A DNA stretch of 64,000 nt from positions 496,001-560,000 of the forward strand of contig NZ_AP023354.1 of NCBI RefSeq assembly GCF_018324685.1, written 5' to 3'. Positions 24,787 to 33,585 of this stretch are shown piece by piece. The stretch comes from Actinocatenispora sera (GTDB lineage Bacteria > Actinomycetota > Actinomycetes > Mycobacteriales > Micromonosporaceae). The notes below the pieces were generated by a model, which did no database searches, had not been told where the DNA came from, and saw only the letters and a list, made by a program, of their open reading frames with translations. The position numbers were made by a program, and so were the translations under genes. The first letter of the stretch is position 1. Every line of letters begins with the position of its first letter.

Positions 24787-25440
24787 TCAGATCTCCACGA
24801 GGACGTCGTCGAGCGGCTTGCGTTCGATGTCGGGCACCCGGGCGTCGGCGGCCGGATAGCCGACCGGCACCACCACGTACGCGCGTTCCTGCGCCGGCCG
24901 CCCGCAGACCTCGGTGAGGAACCGCATCGGGCTCGGCGTGTGCGTCAGCGTGGCGAGCCCCGCCTGGTGCAGCGCGGCCAGCAGGAAGCCGACCGCGATC
25001 CCGACCGACTCCTTGACGTAGTAGGGCCGCGGCGTCTCCGGCCCCTTGTGCACCTCGAACACCACGATCAGCGCCGGGGCGTCGGTCAGGAACGGCTTGT
25101 CCGGGTCGGTACCGAGCGGGGCCAGCGCGGCGAGCCACTCCGGTGACGCGCGCCGGGCGTAGAAATCGCGCTCCTCCGCCTCGGCCGCCGCCCGGATCCG
25201 GCGTTTGGTGTCCGGGTCGGTGACCACGACGAACCGCCACGGCTGCAGGTTCGCGCCGCTGGGTGCGGTGGCGGCGGCGCGAACCGCGGCGGCCAGCACC
25301 TCCCGCGGTACCGGCCGGTCGTCGAACTCGCGGATCGTGCGGCGGCGCGCCATCGTGTCGGCGAACTGGCGGGCTCGGGCGATCGCCTCGGCTTCCGGTA
25401 CGTCGAAGCGGGGCGCGGGGATCGTCGGGTAGCCGGTCAT
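24787..25440 (-). CDS. Nitroreductase-family FMN oxidoreductase
   Basis: This 217-residue flavoprotein reduces nitro-compounds, quinones or similar acceptors with NAD(P)H. Family features are the FMN phosphate motif [14 protein letters not shown] (about residues 31-44), the [15 protein letters not shown] segment (63-77) with Ser and Asn contacts, and a C-terminal [10 protein letters not shown]. The ATG at 25440 follows GGGA at five bases; an upstream GTG at 25455 is less likely. No operon partner. The natural substrate is unknown. Confidence 0.9.
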   Translation of the reverse strand: MTGYPTIPAPRFDVPEAEAIARARQFADTMARRRTIREFDDRPVPREVLAAAVRAAATAPSGANLQPWRFVVVTDPDTKRRIRAAAEAEERDFYARRASPEWLAALAPLGTDPDKPFLTDAPALIVVFEVHKGPETPRPYYVKESVGIAVGFLLAALHQAGLATLTHTPSPMRFLTEVCGRPAQERAYVVVPVGYPAADARVPDIERKPLDDVLVEI

Positions 25441-25552
25441 CTGGGTCCCTTCCACAGCGGCTGTCGGGGAACCTCATGCTCGCCCGACCGAAGGCTGCCC
25501 GGCAGTCCCTCAGCCGGTCCCGTGCCGAGCCATCCGCGCGGCCGGGCCCCGG

Positions 25553-27256
25553 TCAGTCGCCGTCGTCCGGGGTGCCCGGGGACTCGTCGCTCGCGGCGAG
25601 CAGCCGGCCGAGCCCGGCACGGGTGGCCAGCACCATGATGCGCTGCCCGGCCCGCATCCGCAGCTCGAGCGCGGGCGCCCAGGTCCACTCCCCGTCGGTA
25701 CCGCGCAGCGCGATGACCCGGCTCTCCCCGGCCACGTTGCCGATCCGTACCGCCTGGCCGGCGAGCTGCGCGCCGGCGGACACCGGCAGGTCGGCGATGA
25801 CCAGTACCCGGCGGCCGACCGGGATGGTGTTGATGACCTGCCGTTCCACCAGCGCGGCGGCGAACACCGGCGCGGCGAGGTAGGCGACGCTGCGCGAGGT
25901 GGTGATGCCGAACTGCTCCTCCACCCGGGCGGCGAGGTCGGCGTCGAACAGCCGCAGCACCACCCGCAGGTCGGCGCGAGTGGCCGTGGCGTTCAGCGCG
26001 ATCTCCAGGTTGGTCACGTCGTCGCTGGTCACCGGGACGAGCGCGCGGCAGCTGTGCAGGTTCGCCTGGCTGAGCACGTCGGACCGGGTGGCGTCGCCGT
26101 GGATCACCGGGATGCCCCGCTCCCGGCACAGCGCCAGGCCGGGGCCGTCCTCGCCGCTCTCGATCGCCACGACCCGTTCGCCCATGTCGTCGAGCTGGCG
26201 CACGATGCGCTCGCCCACGTCGCCGAGGCCGGTGACGATGACGTGGCCCTCCCGGTACACCGGGGCGGAGTGCTGCGCGGCGGTCAGCCGGGCCCGTACC
26301 ACCCAGTCGACCAGCGCCGCGGTGATCGCCGGGATCAGCGCGACGCCGCCGATCATGGTGACCGCCTGGATCGCCTCCTCCAGGCCGGAGTAGCCGCGGT
26401 CCGGGTCGCCGGCGCCGGCGATGGTGAGCACCGTGTCGTACAGCGAGAAGCCGAGCGGATCGCCGAGCACGCCGACCCGCAGCACGATGCCGAGCACGAT
26501 CAGCCCGAGCAGCACCCCGACCGCGATCGCGAGCCCGCGCCGCACGCTGCGCCGCAGCGCCTGCCGCATCCGGTACGAGGTGCGGGCGCGCGGGCCGGAC
26601 CGCTCGCGCTGCCCGTCGGCGGTGGCGAGGACCAGGTCGTCGGGCCGGTTGCGGTTCGGCAGCAGGCTCAGCGGGCCGGTCGGTTCGGCGGTGCCGGCGA
26701 GCGCGCAGACCACCGAGTCGGCCGGTACGTCCCGGCGGCGCGCGGTGATCAGGGTGCGGGTGGGCAGCCGGATCGGGGCCGGCCGGTCGAGCGCGGCAGC
26801 GACGAACGCGGGAGCCGCGGTACTGGCGTCGTGCAGCGCGGTGCAGTCGGCGAACAGCTCGTGGATCCGGTACCGCAGGTTCGCGTTGGACATCCGGATG
26901 ACCAGCCGCAGCTTCGGGCTGACCTCCTGCGCGCGCAGCGCGGCGTGCAGGTTGCCGACGTCGTCGTCGGCGACCAGCGCCAGCGACCGCGCGGTGCGCA
27001 GGTCGGCCTTCTCGAACACCTTGACGTCCAGCCGGCTCGACTCGATGATCTCCACGCCGTCGAGTTCGGCGATGTCGCCGGCCCGGTTGTGCCCGATCGA
27101 CGGCACGATCGCCACGACCGACTCGCCGTGCCGGGTCGTCAGCTCCTCCACCAACCGGTACGCCAGCTGGTTGGCACCGCACACCACGATGCGGCCCCGG
27201 CGGGGACGCTGCCCGAACGGCAGCGAGATGGGCAGGACGCGGCGGGTGGGCGGCAC
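25553..27256 (-). CDS. TrkA-N (RCK) channel-like membrane protein with two NAD-binding domains
   Basis: This 567-residue protein has a first Rossmann/TrkA-N domain (IVVCGANQLAYRLVEEL, about 15-140), then two membrane helices around a pore-like segment (about 260-360), and a second TrkA-N domain (VIVTGLGDVGERIVRQL) with a TrkA-C-like end (LELRMRAGQRIMVL). The loop where a potassium channel would have TVGYGD reads TIAGAGDPD, so the normal K+ filter is absent. It is probably a ligand-gated ion channel of the CASTOR/POLLUX-like group, but its ion is unknown. The GTG at 27256 is my start, with no clear ribosome binding site; the frame is open further upstream. Confidence 0.75.
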   Translation of the reverse strand: MPPTRRVLPISLPFGQRPRRGRIVVCGANQLAYRLVEELTTRHGESVVAIVPSIGHNRAGDIAELDGVEIIESSRLDVKVFEKADLRTARSLALVADDDVGNLHAALRAQEVSPKLRLVIRMSNANLRYRIHELFADCTALHDASTAAPAFVAAALDRPAPIRLPTRTLITARRRDVPADSVVCALAGTAEPTGPLSLLPNRNRPDDLVLATADGQRERSGPRARTSYRMRQALRRSVRRGLAIAVGVLLGLIVLGIVLRVGVLGDPLGFSLYDTVLTIAGAGDPDRGYSGLEEAIQAVTMIGGVALIPAITAALVDWVVRARLTAAQHSAPVYREGHVIVTGLGDVGERIVRQLDDMGERVVAIESGEDGPGLALCRERGIPVIHGDATRSDVLSQANLHSCRALVPVTSDDVTNLEIALNATATRADLRVVLRLFDADLAARVEEQFGITTSRSVAYLAAPVFAAALVERQVINTIPVGRRVLVIADLPVSAGAQLAGQAVRIGNVAGESRVIALRGTDGEWTWAPALELRMRAGQRIMVLATRAGLGRLLAASDESPGTPDDGD

Positions 27257-27401
27257 AGGGCGATGGTAACCAAGATCGCATTTTCCGCCATGTCGGCCGG
27301 CGCGCGCGGACGTACCGGCTGGTCGGGATCTCGACGCGACGGGAACGGGCTGCGTAACCCATCCCCAGCACTTGCACGTTATGTACGTGGGTAGGCACAA
27401 T

Positions 27402-27985
27402 CCGTGCCCGGAGCTCTCTCGATCCGATGAGGAGGTGGCGGCGGGATGGCATCCGCGATTCTGCCGGTACCTCCGTGTGGAGGTGCAGTGCACCAGGGGC
27501 GTACGGCGGTCGGCGCGCGGGCAGGCGATGCCGGCACCGTCCATACCAGCCCTGGCGCAGCTAACGGCGGCCCATGCCACACGGCGACCGTGGCCGGGCC
27601 GAGCCACCACGACGCGGATCCGGAGCACTCCGAGGAGAAAACCGCGGAGCGAGCAGATCGACGACCAATCCCGCCTGCTGGGTGTGGATGGGGGTGGCGG
27701 GCCGACCCGCAACCAGCGGGGCAGTGGCCCGCGCAACCCCCAGGTTCGGACGTACCGCACCCCGGGCGCGCCGGGGCGGGCAGCCAGCCCGCGCCGGGCT
27801 GCCCCGCGCCCGGGAGGTACCTCGCGCTCTGCTCACTCACGACACGCGGTCGGCTCCACCTTCCGCTCCATCACGGGCACGTGCCGGCGTTGCGCCGCCA
27901 CGTGCCGGTCGCTCGCTCCGCGGGTACCCGTGCCGGCACCGCCGGCACGAACCAATCACGTACCCGATGCATTGAGGACATAACG
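27402..27985 (+). other. Long leader region with three strong hairpins, no gene seen
   Basis: Between the channel-like gene and the secreted-protein gene lie 729 bases without a believable gene. A plus-strand frame open from 27446 into the next gene is not coding-like and would bury the signal peptide. Hairpins are ACCTCC/GGAGGT near 27471, CCCGGGCGCG with CGCGCCCGGG enclosing GGGCAGCC/GGCTGCCC (about 27761-27814), and GTGCCGGC/GCCGGCAC (27930-27948). A weak promoter TTGCAC-18-CACAAT is at 27372-27401. I looked for c-di-AMP riboswitch sequence and found none. Confidence 0.4.
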
Positions 27986-29140
27986 ATGAACCGCAAGTGG
28001 ATCTACCGCGCGATGACCGCGGCTGTCGCCGTCGGCGGCATGCTGCTGTTCGGTGCGGCGTCCGCCGACGCCAGTACTCAGGTGGCGGCGGCCGACAAGC
28101 CGGCGGCGCTGGTCAACTCCGGCGGCGTCACGCACCCGGTCATGGTGCAGCACGACCCGGCGAGCCAGCTGGGTCAGCTGGGGCTGCCGATCACCGGTGG
28201 CTTCATGCACCCGGACACGGTGCACCCGGGTGCCGCGCAGCCGGGCACGGTGTTCAACGAGTCCGCCAGCACGCCGGAAGGCCTGCCGGGCATCTCGACG
28301 GGCAACCCGCCCACCAACGGCACCAAGGTCGACGTCCCGCAGCTGACCGGCGCGGCCGCACCGGTGGTCAAGCCGGTGCAGTCGCTGGCCGGCCCGGCCG
28401 CGGGACCGCTGTCCGGGCTGACCGGCACCGAGTCCGACGGACCGACCGATCTGGCCGACCCGAGCGGTCTGCCGGTCGTCGGACCGCTGCTGTCCGGCGC
28501 GACGCAGGGACAGCAGGCGCCGGCGCAGCAGCCGCCGGCGGCAGCGCCGCAGGCACCGACCGCGCAGGCACCGACCGGTGAGGTCGGCCCGACCGACAGC
28601 AACACCACCGAGTCGGCGTCGCTGCCGCTCGGCTCGGCACCGCTGCGGGCGGAGCCGGTGCCGTTCAAGGCGGCGCCGCTGCGGGCGGTGCCGGTGTTCG
28701 GCACCGAGGACGGGTTCACCATCGGGCAGAACAACCAGCTGCCCACCGACGGACTCGTCACCAAGGCCGGCAGCGGCCTGGGCAGCACGGTGGGCAAGCT
28801 CACCGGCGGCCCGAGCCTGTCCGGCCTGCCCGGCACCGAGTCGGGCACCGAGGGTTCCCCGGTCGACTCGCTCGCCGGCGGTGCGAACGTCGCCGGCCTG
28901 CCGGTCGGCGACCTGACCGGCCCGGTCACCAGCCAGCTGGGCTCGCTGCCGGGCCAGGAGGACGGGATGCTGTCCACCGGCGCGCCGGCGGCGGCACCGA
29001 CCGGTGCCACCCAGGGCGGTGACGCACCGGCGGGTGTCGCACCGGCGAACCCGGACCAGCCCACCACCGGTGGCGCCCCGGGTCTCGGCTCGGACCCGCT
29101 GTCCAGCCTCACCGGCCTGGTCGGCGGCCTGGGCGCGTAA
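27986..29140 (+). CDS. Secreted Pro/Ala/Gly-rich low-complexity protein
   Basis: I do not recognise this 384-residue protein. A clear signal peptide (MNRKWIYRAMTAAVAVGGML, cleavage after SADA near residue 29) is followed by low-complexity sequence: GVTHPVM and GGFMHPDTVHPG near the front, an AQQPPAAAPQAP linker, a basic-hydrophobic repeat APLRAEPVPF/APLRAVPVF, and recurring (L/V)xGLTG and SGLPGTESG units. No Cys, no LPXTG anchor and no catalytic motif are seen, so it may be a wall-associated structural protein. GAGGA lies nine bases before the ATG. Downstream is a very strong terminator. The long leader suggests post-transcriptional control. Confidence 0.75.
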   Translation: MNRKWIYRAMTAAVAVGGMLLFGAASADASTQVAAADKPAALVNSGGVTHPVMVQHDPASQLGQLGLPITGGFMHPDTVHPGAAQPGTVFNESASTPEGLPGISTGNPPTNGTKVDVPQLTGAAAPVVKPVQSLAGPAAGPLSGLTGTESDGPTDLADPSGLPVVGPLLSGATQGQQAPAQQPPAAAPQAPTAQAPTGEVGPTDSNTTESASLPLGSAPLRAEPVPFKAAPLRAVPVFGTEDGFTIGQNNQLPTDGLVTKAGSGLGSTVGKLTGGPSLSGLPGTESGTEGSPVDSLAGGANVAGLPVGDLTGPVTSQLGSLPGQEDGMLSTGAPAAAPTGATQGGDAPAGVAPANPDQPTTGGAPGLGSDPLSSLTGLVGGLGA

Positions 29141-29156
29141 CGCCAGGTAACACGGC

Positions 29157-29192
29157 GGGGCGCCCTTTCCGCAGCTGCGGGAAGGGCGCCCC
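29157..29192. terminator. Very strong hairpin terminator
   Basis: Two 18-base arms (29157-29174 and 29175-29192) pair with a single wobble and almost no loop. It lies between convergent genes (secreted protein and holB) and probably ends both. Confidence 0.88.
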
Positions 29193-29215
29193 TTCGTCTC
29201 TCCGCGATTCGCAGA

Positions 29216-29230
29216 TGTCCACTGTGGACA
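29216..29230. repeat. 15-bp palindrome TGTCCACTGTGGACA
   Basis: This is a perfect palindrome around a central T, 27 bases beyond the terminator and before the holB stop. It is the longest of six TCCAC(A/T)GTGGA sites in the window (others near 2545, 38151, 38733, 52755 and 52824). Confidence 0.7.
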
Positions 29231-29262
29231 GACTGGCGGGGCGCGCGGCCCGGCTCGCCGAG

Positions 29263-30438
29263 TCAGCCGCGCCAGAGGGTGAGCATCATCGACTCGACGG
29301 CGATCTTCGGCTTGACGTTCGCGGCGATCGCGTCCCGGCACTCCAGTACGGCGGTGAGCCGGCGCAACGTGGCGGCCGGTGCCCAGCGCTGCGCCGCCGC
29401 GGCCGTCAGCTCGGTCGCGTCCGCGTGCACCATCGGCACCGGCGCGGCCAGCCGGGTCACCAGCACGTCCCGGTAGAAGCCGGCCAGATCGGTCAGCGCC
29501 CGGTCGAGCGCATCCCGCTGCGCCCGGGTGGCACGGGTCTTCTGCCGCTTCTCCAGCTCCTTGAGCTGCCCGGCCGAACCCCGGGCGGCGCCGGCCGAAC
29601 CCCTCCCGGTACCGCCGGCGCCGAGAGCGGTGGCCAGCTCGTCGCGTTCCTTCGCGGACAGCTCCGAGTACTCGTCGGCGCTCTCCCGCTCGGTCGCGGT
29701 GACCAGCTCGCCGGCCGCGTCGAAGCAGGCGGCGAGGCTGGTCAGCTTGCGCGGGATGGCGAGTACCGCCTGGCGGGTGGCCCGCGCGATCTCGTCGGTG
29801 GCGAGCTTGCGGGCCCGGCCGATGTGCCCCTGCGCCGCCGCCGCGGCCCACGCCGCCGTCGCCGGATCGGTACCGCCGTCGGCCGCGAGCACCGCCGCCA
29901 CCGCCGCCACCGCCGGAGTGCGCAGAGCGACCACCCGGCAGCGGGACCGGATCGTCACCGAGATGTCGTCCGGATGCGTGGACGGGGTGCACAGCAGGAA
30001 CACCGTCCGCGCCGGCGGCTCCTCGATCGCCTTGAGCAGCGCGTTGCTGGCCGCCTCGGTGAGCCGGTCGGCGTCGGCGATGACCAGGATCTGCCACCGG
30101 CCGGACGACGGCGCACCCTGCGCCCGCAGCACCAGCGCGCGCATCGCGTCGACACCGATCGTCAGCCCGTCCGGCACCACGAACCGCACGTCCGCGTGGG
30201 TACCGGCGAGCACGGTGTGGCAGGACCGGCACTCGCCGCAGCCGCCCTGCTCGCACTGCAGTGCGGCGGCGAACGCCCGGGCGGCGCCGGAGCGACCCGA
30301 GCCGGGCGGGCCGGTGAACAGCCAGGCGTGCGTCATCGCGTGCGCCGGCGCGCCGCCGGGCCGGCCGACGCTCGCGGCGCGGCGCAGCACGGCCACCGCC
30401 TCCGGCTGCCCCACCACGGAGTCGAACACGTCCGCCAT
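29263..30438 (-). CDS. holB: DNA polymerase III delta' subunit
   Basis: This 391-residue clamp-loader subunit helps load the sliding clamp during replication. The N-terminal AAA+ domain begins DVFDSVVGQPEAV; the P-loop-like GPPGSGRSG (about 43-51) has Arg in place of the ATP-binding Lys, as expected for a non-hydrolysing delta'. A zinc module follows as CEQGGCGECRSC, then VIADADRLTEAASNALLKAIEEPP with the sensor region and SRC motif (RSRCRVV). A low-complexity Gly/Arg/Ser linker lies near residue 280. It starts seven bases after the stop of the MFS-tmk gene, so both are co-transcribed. Confidence 0.93.
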   Translation of the reverse strand: MADVFDSVVGQPEAVAVLRRAASVGRPGGAPAHAMTHAWLFTGPPGSGRSGAARAFAAALQCEQGGCGECRSCHTVLAGTHADVRFVVPDGLTIGVDAMRALVLRAQGAPSSGRWQILVIADADRLTEAASNALLKAIEEPPARTVFLLCTPSTHPDDISVTIRSRCRVVALRTPAVAAVAAVLAADGGTDPATAAWAAAAAQGHIGRARKLATDEIARATRQAVLAIPRKLTSLAACFDAAGELVTATERESADEYSELSAKERDELATALGAGGTGRGSAGAARGSAGQLKELEKRQKTRATRAQRDALDRALTDLAGFYRDVLVTRLAAPVPMVHADATELTAAAAQRWAPAATLRRLTAVLECRDAIAANVKPKIAVESMMLTLWRG

Positions 30439-30444
30439 GGTCGC

Positions 30445-33429
30445 TCAGCGCTTCCGGCGCGGCCGCCGCCGGCGCAGATCGCCGGTGCGGGACGGCATGA
30501 TCATGGTCTCGTCGTCGTACCCGGGCTGCTCCGCCTGCTGCCCCCACGGGTCGAAGCCGGGCGGGGCCGCCGGGAACACCGTCGTCTCCGTCGACGACCG
30601 CCAGGGGTCGCTCGGCTCGGACACCACCGGCAGCACCGTCGTACCGTCCGGCCCGGTCGCCGGGGCCGCCTCGGCACCGATCCGGGGCGGCACGCTCGTC
30701 TCGCCCGCCTTCTCCGGCGCCGCACCCGCCTCGTCGGAGACCCTCGGCAGCACGCTCGTCTCGTCGCCCGCCGCCGGCAACACAGTGGTCTCATCGGAGA
30801 CCCTGGGCAACACCGTGGTCTCGTCGGCCGGCGCGCCAGACGACCGGGGCACGGCCGCCGTGGGCGACGCGGTCGTCTCGGCGTGCTGCGGCGATTCGGC
30901 GGCGGTCGCCGGCGTCGCGGGTGACGTCGCTTCCCGGCTACCGGGGTCGGACGGTGTCGGCGGCAGCACGGCGGTGGCCTCCGGGCGCGGCCCCGGCCAC
31001 TGGCCGGACGCCGCGCGGTCGTCACCCGACGCCGCGATCCGCCCGTACTCCGTGCCGGTCGGTTCGGGGCCGTCCGGCACAGCGTCCGTCGTGGTCGGGG
31101 TGGCGGCCCCGTCCGGCGCCGCCGCGCCGGAGCCGGCGCTCGGGCCCGAGCCGGCACGGGGGCGGGAGTCGGCGTGCGGGCGGGAGTCGGCGTGCGGGCC
31201 GGAGTCGGCACTCGGCCCCGAGCCTTCGCTCGGGCCGGAGCCGGTGTCGGTCCCGTCGGTCGGCTTGAGCAGCCGGGAGACCCGCTCCCGGACCCGCTCG
31301 GCGATCTGCTCCTGATCCAGCGTGGCGTCCAGTACCAGGTAGCGGGAGGGGTCGCGCTCGGCCAGGTCGAGGAACGCCTGCCGGACCCGCTCGTGGAACA
31401 GGATCGACTCGGCCTCCAGTTTGTCGGCCGCGCTGCGGGCGGCGGCTCGCGCCAGCCCGACGTTCGGGTCGATGTCGAGCAGCACGACGAGGTGGGGCCG
31501 CAGGCCGCCGGTGGCCCAGTCGGACAGCCAGCCGATCTCCTCGGACGGCAGGGTACGTCCCGCGCCCTGGTAGGCCAGCGACGAGTCGACGTACCGGTCG
31601 CTGACCACGACGGCGCCGCGCTGCAGTGCCGGCCGGACCACGGTGGCGACGTGGTGCGCCCGGTCCGCCGCGTACAGCAGCGCCTCCGCCCGCGGCGACA
31701 CGGTGGTCTCGCCGGCGTCCAGCACCAGCCCGCGGATCCGCGCACCGACCTCGGTCGCGCCCGGCTCGCGGGTCACCACCGCCTCGTTGCCGTGCACCCG
31801 CAACCAGGCGGCCAGCTTGATGACCTGGGTCGACTTGCCGGCGCCCTCGCCGCCCTCGAACACCACGAACAGGCCGCTGCCCTCGGGCGGCTCCGGCCGG
31901 CCGAGCGGGCGTCCCCGGATCGAGGAGATGAGGTCGGCAAGCAGCGGCACGCCGCGCTTGTCGTCCATCTGCCGCAGCGCGGCGAACCCGGCGAACACCC
32001 CGACCACGCCGGCGGCCAGCAGCAACACCCGGGTGGAGCTGATGCTGACGGCGACCGGCCCGAGCGACAGCACCCGGGACGAGCCGATGCCGACCAGCAC
32101 GCTGGACGCGGACAGCGTCAGCAGCAGCACGCCCTGCACCGACACCTGGATGAACGAGTACACCCGGCCGCGCATCGCGTCCTCGATCTCGACGCCGAGC
32201 AGGGTGATGCCGTTCAGGAAGGCCATCCCGGCTCCGGCACCGACCACGACGGTCAGGAACGCGGCGACGAACAGGTGCGGGGCGAGCGCGAGCAGCCCGA
32301 CCGCGCCGGTGGCGAGGATGATCGACAGCCCGAACCAGCGCCGCCGGGACAGCTGCCCGACCAGCTTGGGGCCGGCGCCGATGCCGATCCCGAGGCCGAC
32401 GAACAGCAGCGCGAACAGCAGGAAGAACGACGCGTCGCCGCCGCCGAGCGACTTGGCGTAGGTCCGGCCGGCGCCGATCACGACACCCGCCGCGGCGAAC
32501 GCGCCGAAGATGCCGAGCACCAGGCCGCGGGCGAACCGGAACCGGGCGATGTAGCGCCAGCCGTCCACGAACTGGCGGAGCATGCCCTCCTCGGGCTTCT
32601 CCGGCCGGGACTCCCGGTGGCCGGAGATCTCCTTGATGCCGAACCACACCATCAGCGCGGTCGCCGCGTACGTCAGCGCGTTGAGCATCAGCGCCACCGA
32701 GTACGAGGAGCCGAAGCCCAGCGCGCCGATCAGCCAGTTGAGGAACGCGAGGACGAGGCCGGCGAGGATCGGGGTCACGCCGTACGTGGTGGCCATGGCG
32801 AGCTGGTTCGCCCGCTCGAGCCGCTTCTTCGGCACCAGGTTCGGTACCGACGCCTCCTTGGCCGGGGCCCACATCATCTGGCAGGTCTCGATCATGAAGG
32901 TGGCGACGGCGAGCCAGGCGGCGGTGACCACGTTGCCGGCGACGATGCCGACGATCGGGATCGACGCGTACAGCACGAAGCGGGTCGAGTCGCAGATCAC
33001 CATGGTGCGGCGGCGGTCGAACCGGTCCGCGAACACGCCGGCGATCGGCCCGAGCACCAGCGCCGGGATCAGCCGGACCACGATCGCGCCGGAGAACGCG
33101 GCGCCCTGCGCCGCCGGGTTGGAGAACAGGCTGGAGGCGAAGGTACTGGTGGCGAGGATGCCGAGCCAGTCGCCGATGGAGGAGAAGCCGAGCACTATCC
33201 ACAGCCGGCGAAACGCCCGGAGCCGCAGGATCGCCTTGATCTCGGCGATGCCGGACAGCTCGCTGCCGCCTGGCGGCTCGGCTCCGCCGGTGCCCGATCG
33301 CTCCTGCGCGGGATGCGTGGCGATGACTGACTCCTCCCCCGTTGCGGGCGGGGCACCGGTGGCACGGTGCCGGGCCGCCGGCCGCGCGGTCGACGACGGG
33401 TCCGTCGGGCCCTCGCGCGTGCATTCCAC
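30445..33429 (-). CDS. tmk: MFS membrane domain fused to thymidylate kinase
   Basis: This 994-residue fusion has an MFS-type region (about 65-510, near 12 helices, with ADRFDRRRTMVICD between helices 2 and 3), a dTMP kinase domain (about 530-730) and a disordered tail. The kinase has P-loop FEGGEGAGKST, DRYVDSSLAYQGAGR and DIDPNVGLARAAAR, so it should make dTDP. The tail first repeats GSGPSA/DSRPHA, then carries five or more (D/T)ETTV(L/F)P-like units and ends in an Arg/Lys cluster. Similar fusions are known in actinomycetes. The GTG at 33429 lacks a ribosome binding site; a later start cannot be excluded. It is the probable sole thymidylate kinase here. Confidence 0.9.
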   Translation of the reverse strand: MECTREGPTDPSSTARPAARHRATGAPPATGEESVIATHPAQERSGTGGAEPPGGSELSGIAEIKAILRLRAFRRLWIVLGFSSIGDWLGILATSTFASSLFSNPAAQGAAFSGAIVVRLIPALVLGPIAGVFADRFDRRRTMVICDSTRFVLYASIPIVGIVAGNVVTAAWLAVATFMIETCQMMWAPAKEASVPNLVPKKRLERANQLAMATTYGVTPILAGLVLAFLNWLIGALGFGSSYSVALMLNALTYAATALMVWFGIKEISGHRESRPEKPEEGMLRQFVDGWRYIARFRFARGLVLGIFGAFAAAGVVIGAGRTYAKSLGGGDASFFLLFALLFVGLGIGIGAGPKLVGQLSRRRWFGLSIILATGAVGLLALAPHLFVAAFLTVVVGAGAGMAFLNGITLLGVEIEDAMRGRVYSFIQVSVQGVLLLTLSASSVLVGIGSSRVLSLGPVAVSISSTRVLLLAAGVVGVFAGFAALRQMDDKRGVPLLADLISSIRGRPLGRPEPPEGSGLFVVFEGGEGAGKSTQVIKLAAWLRVHGNEAVVTREPGATEVGARIRGLVLDAGETTVSPRAEALLYAADRAHHVATVVRPALQRGAVVVSDRYVDSSLAYQGAGRTLPSEEIGWLSDWATGGLRPHLVVLLDIDPNVGLARAAARSAADKLEAESILFHERVRQAFLDLAERDPSRYLVLDATLDQEQIAERVRERVSRLLKPTDGTDTGSGPSEGSGPSADSGPHADSRPHADSRPRAGSGPSAGSGAAAPDGAATPTTTDAVPDGPEPTGTEYGRIAASGDDRAASGQWPGPRPEATAVLPPTPSDPGSREATSPATPATAAESPQHAETTASPTAAVPRSSGAPADETTVLPRVSDETTVLPAAGDETSVLPRVSDEAGAAPEKAGETSVPPRIGAEAAPATGPDGTTVLPVVSEPSDPWRSSTETTVFPAAPPGFDPWGQQAEQPGYDDETMIMPSRTGDLRRRRPRRKR

Positions 33430-33585
33430 TGTATCGGTGGGTTGTTCAGGGTAGGTCCGCGCGGAGGCCGGCGCCGGCGCGCCCCGCCGCGCGGAGCGGT
33501 GAGGGTCACCACGGTGGCGGATTCATGAAGAGATCTCGCGTTTGACCGCCTCCGGCGTTACGTTTACCGCCATGGAGCAACGCTC

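Noticed and set aside
27446-27985. N-terminal extension of the secreted protein by 180 codons
   Set aside because: The extra sequence has no coding character and would bury the clear signal peptide at 27986, which has its own ribosome binding site.
27257-27985. c-di-AMP (ydaO-type) riboswitch before the secreted protein
   Set aside because: The context fits, but I find none of the conserved sequence blocks of that class.
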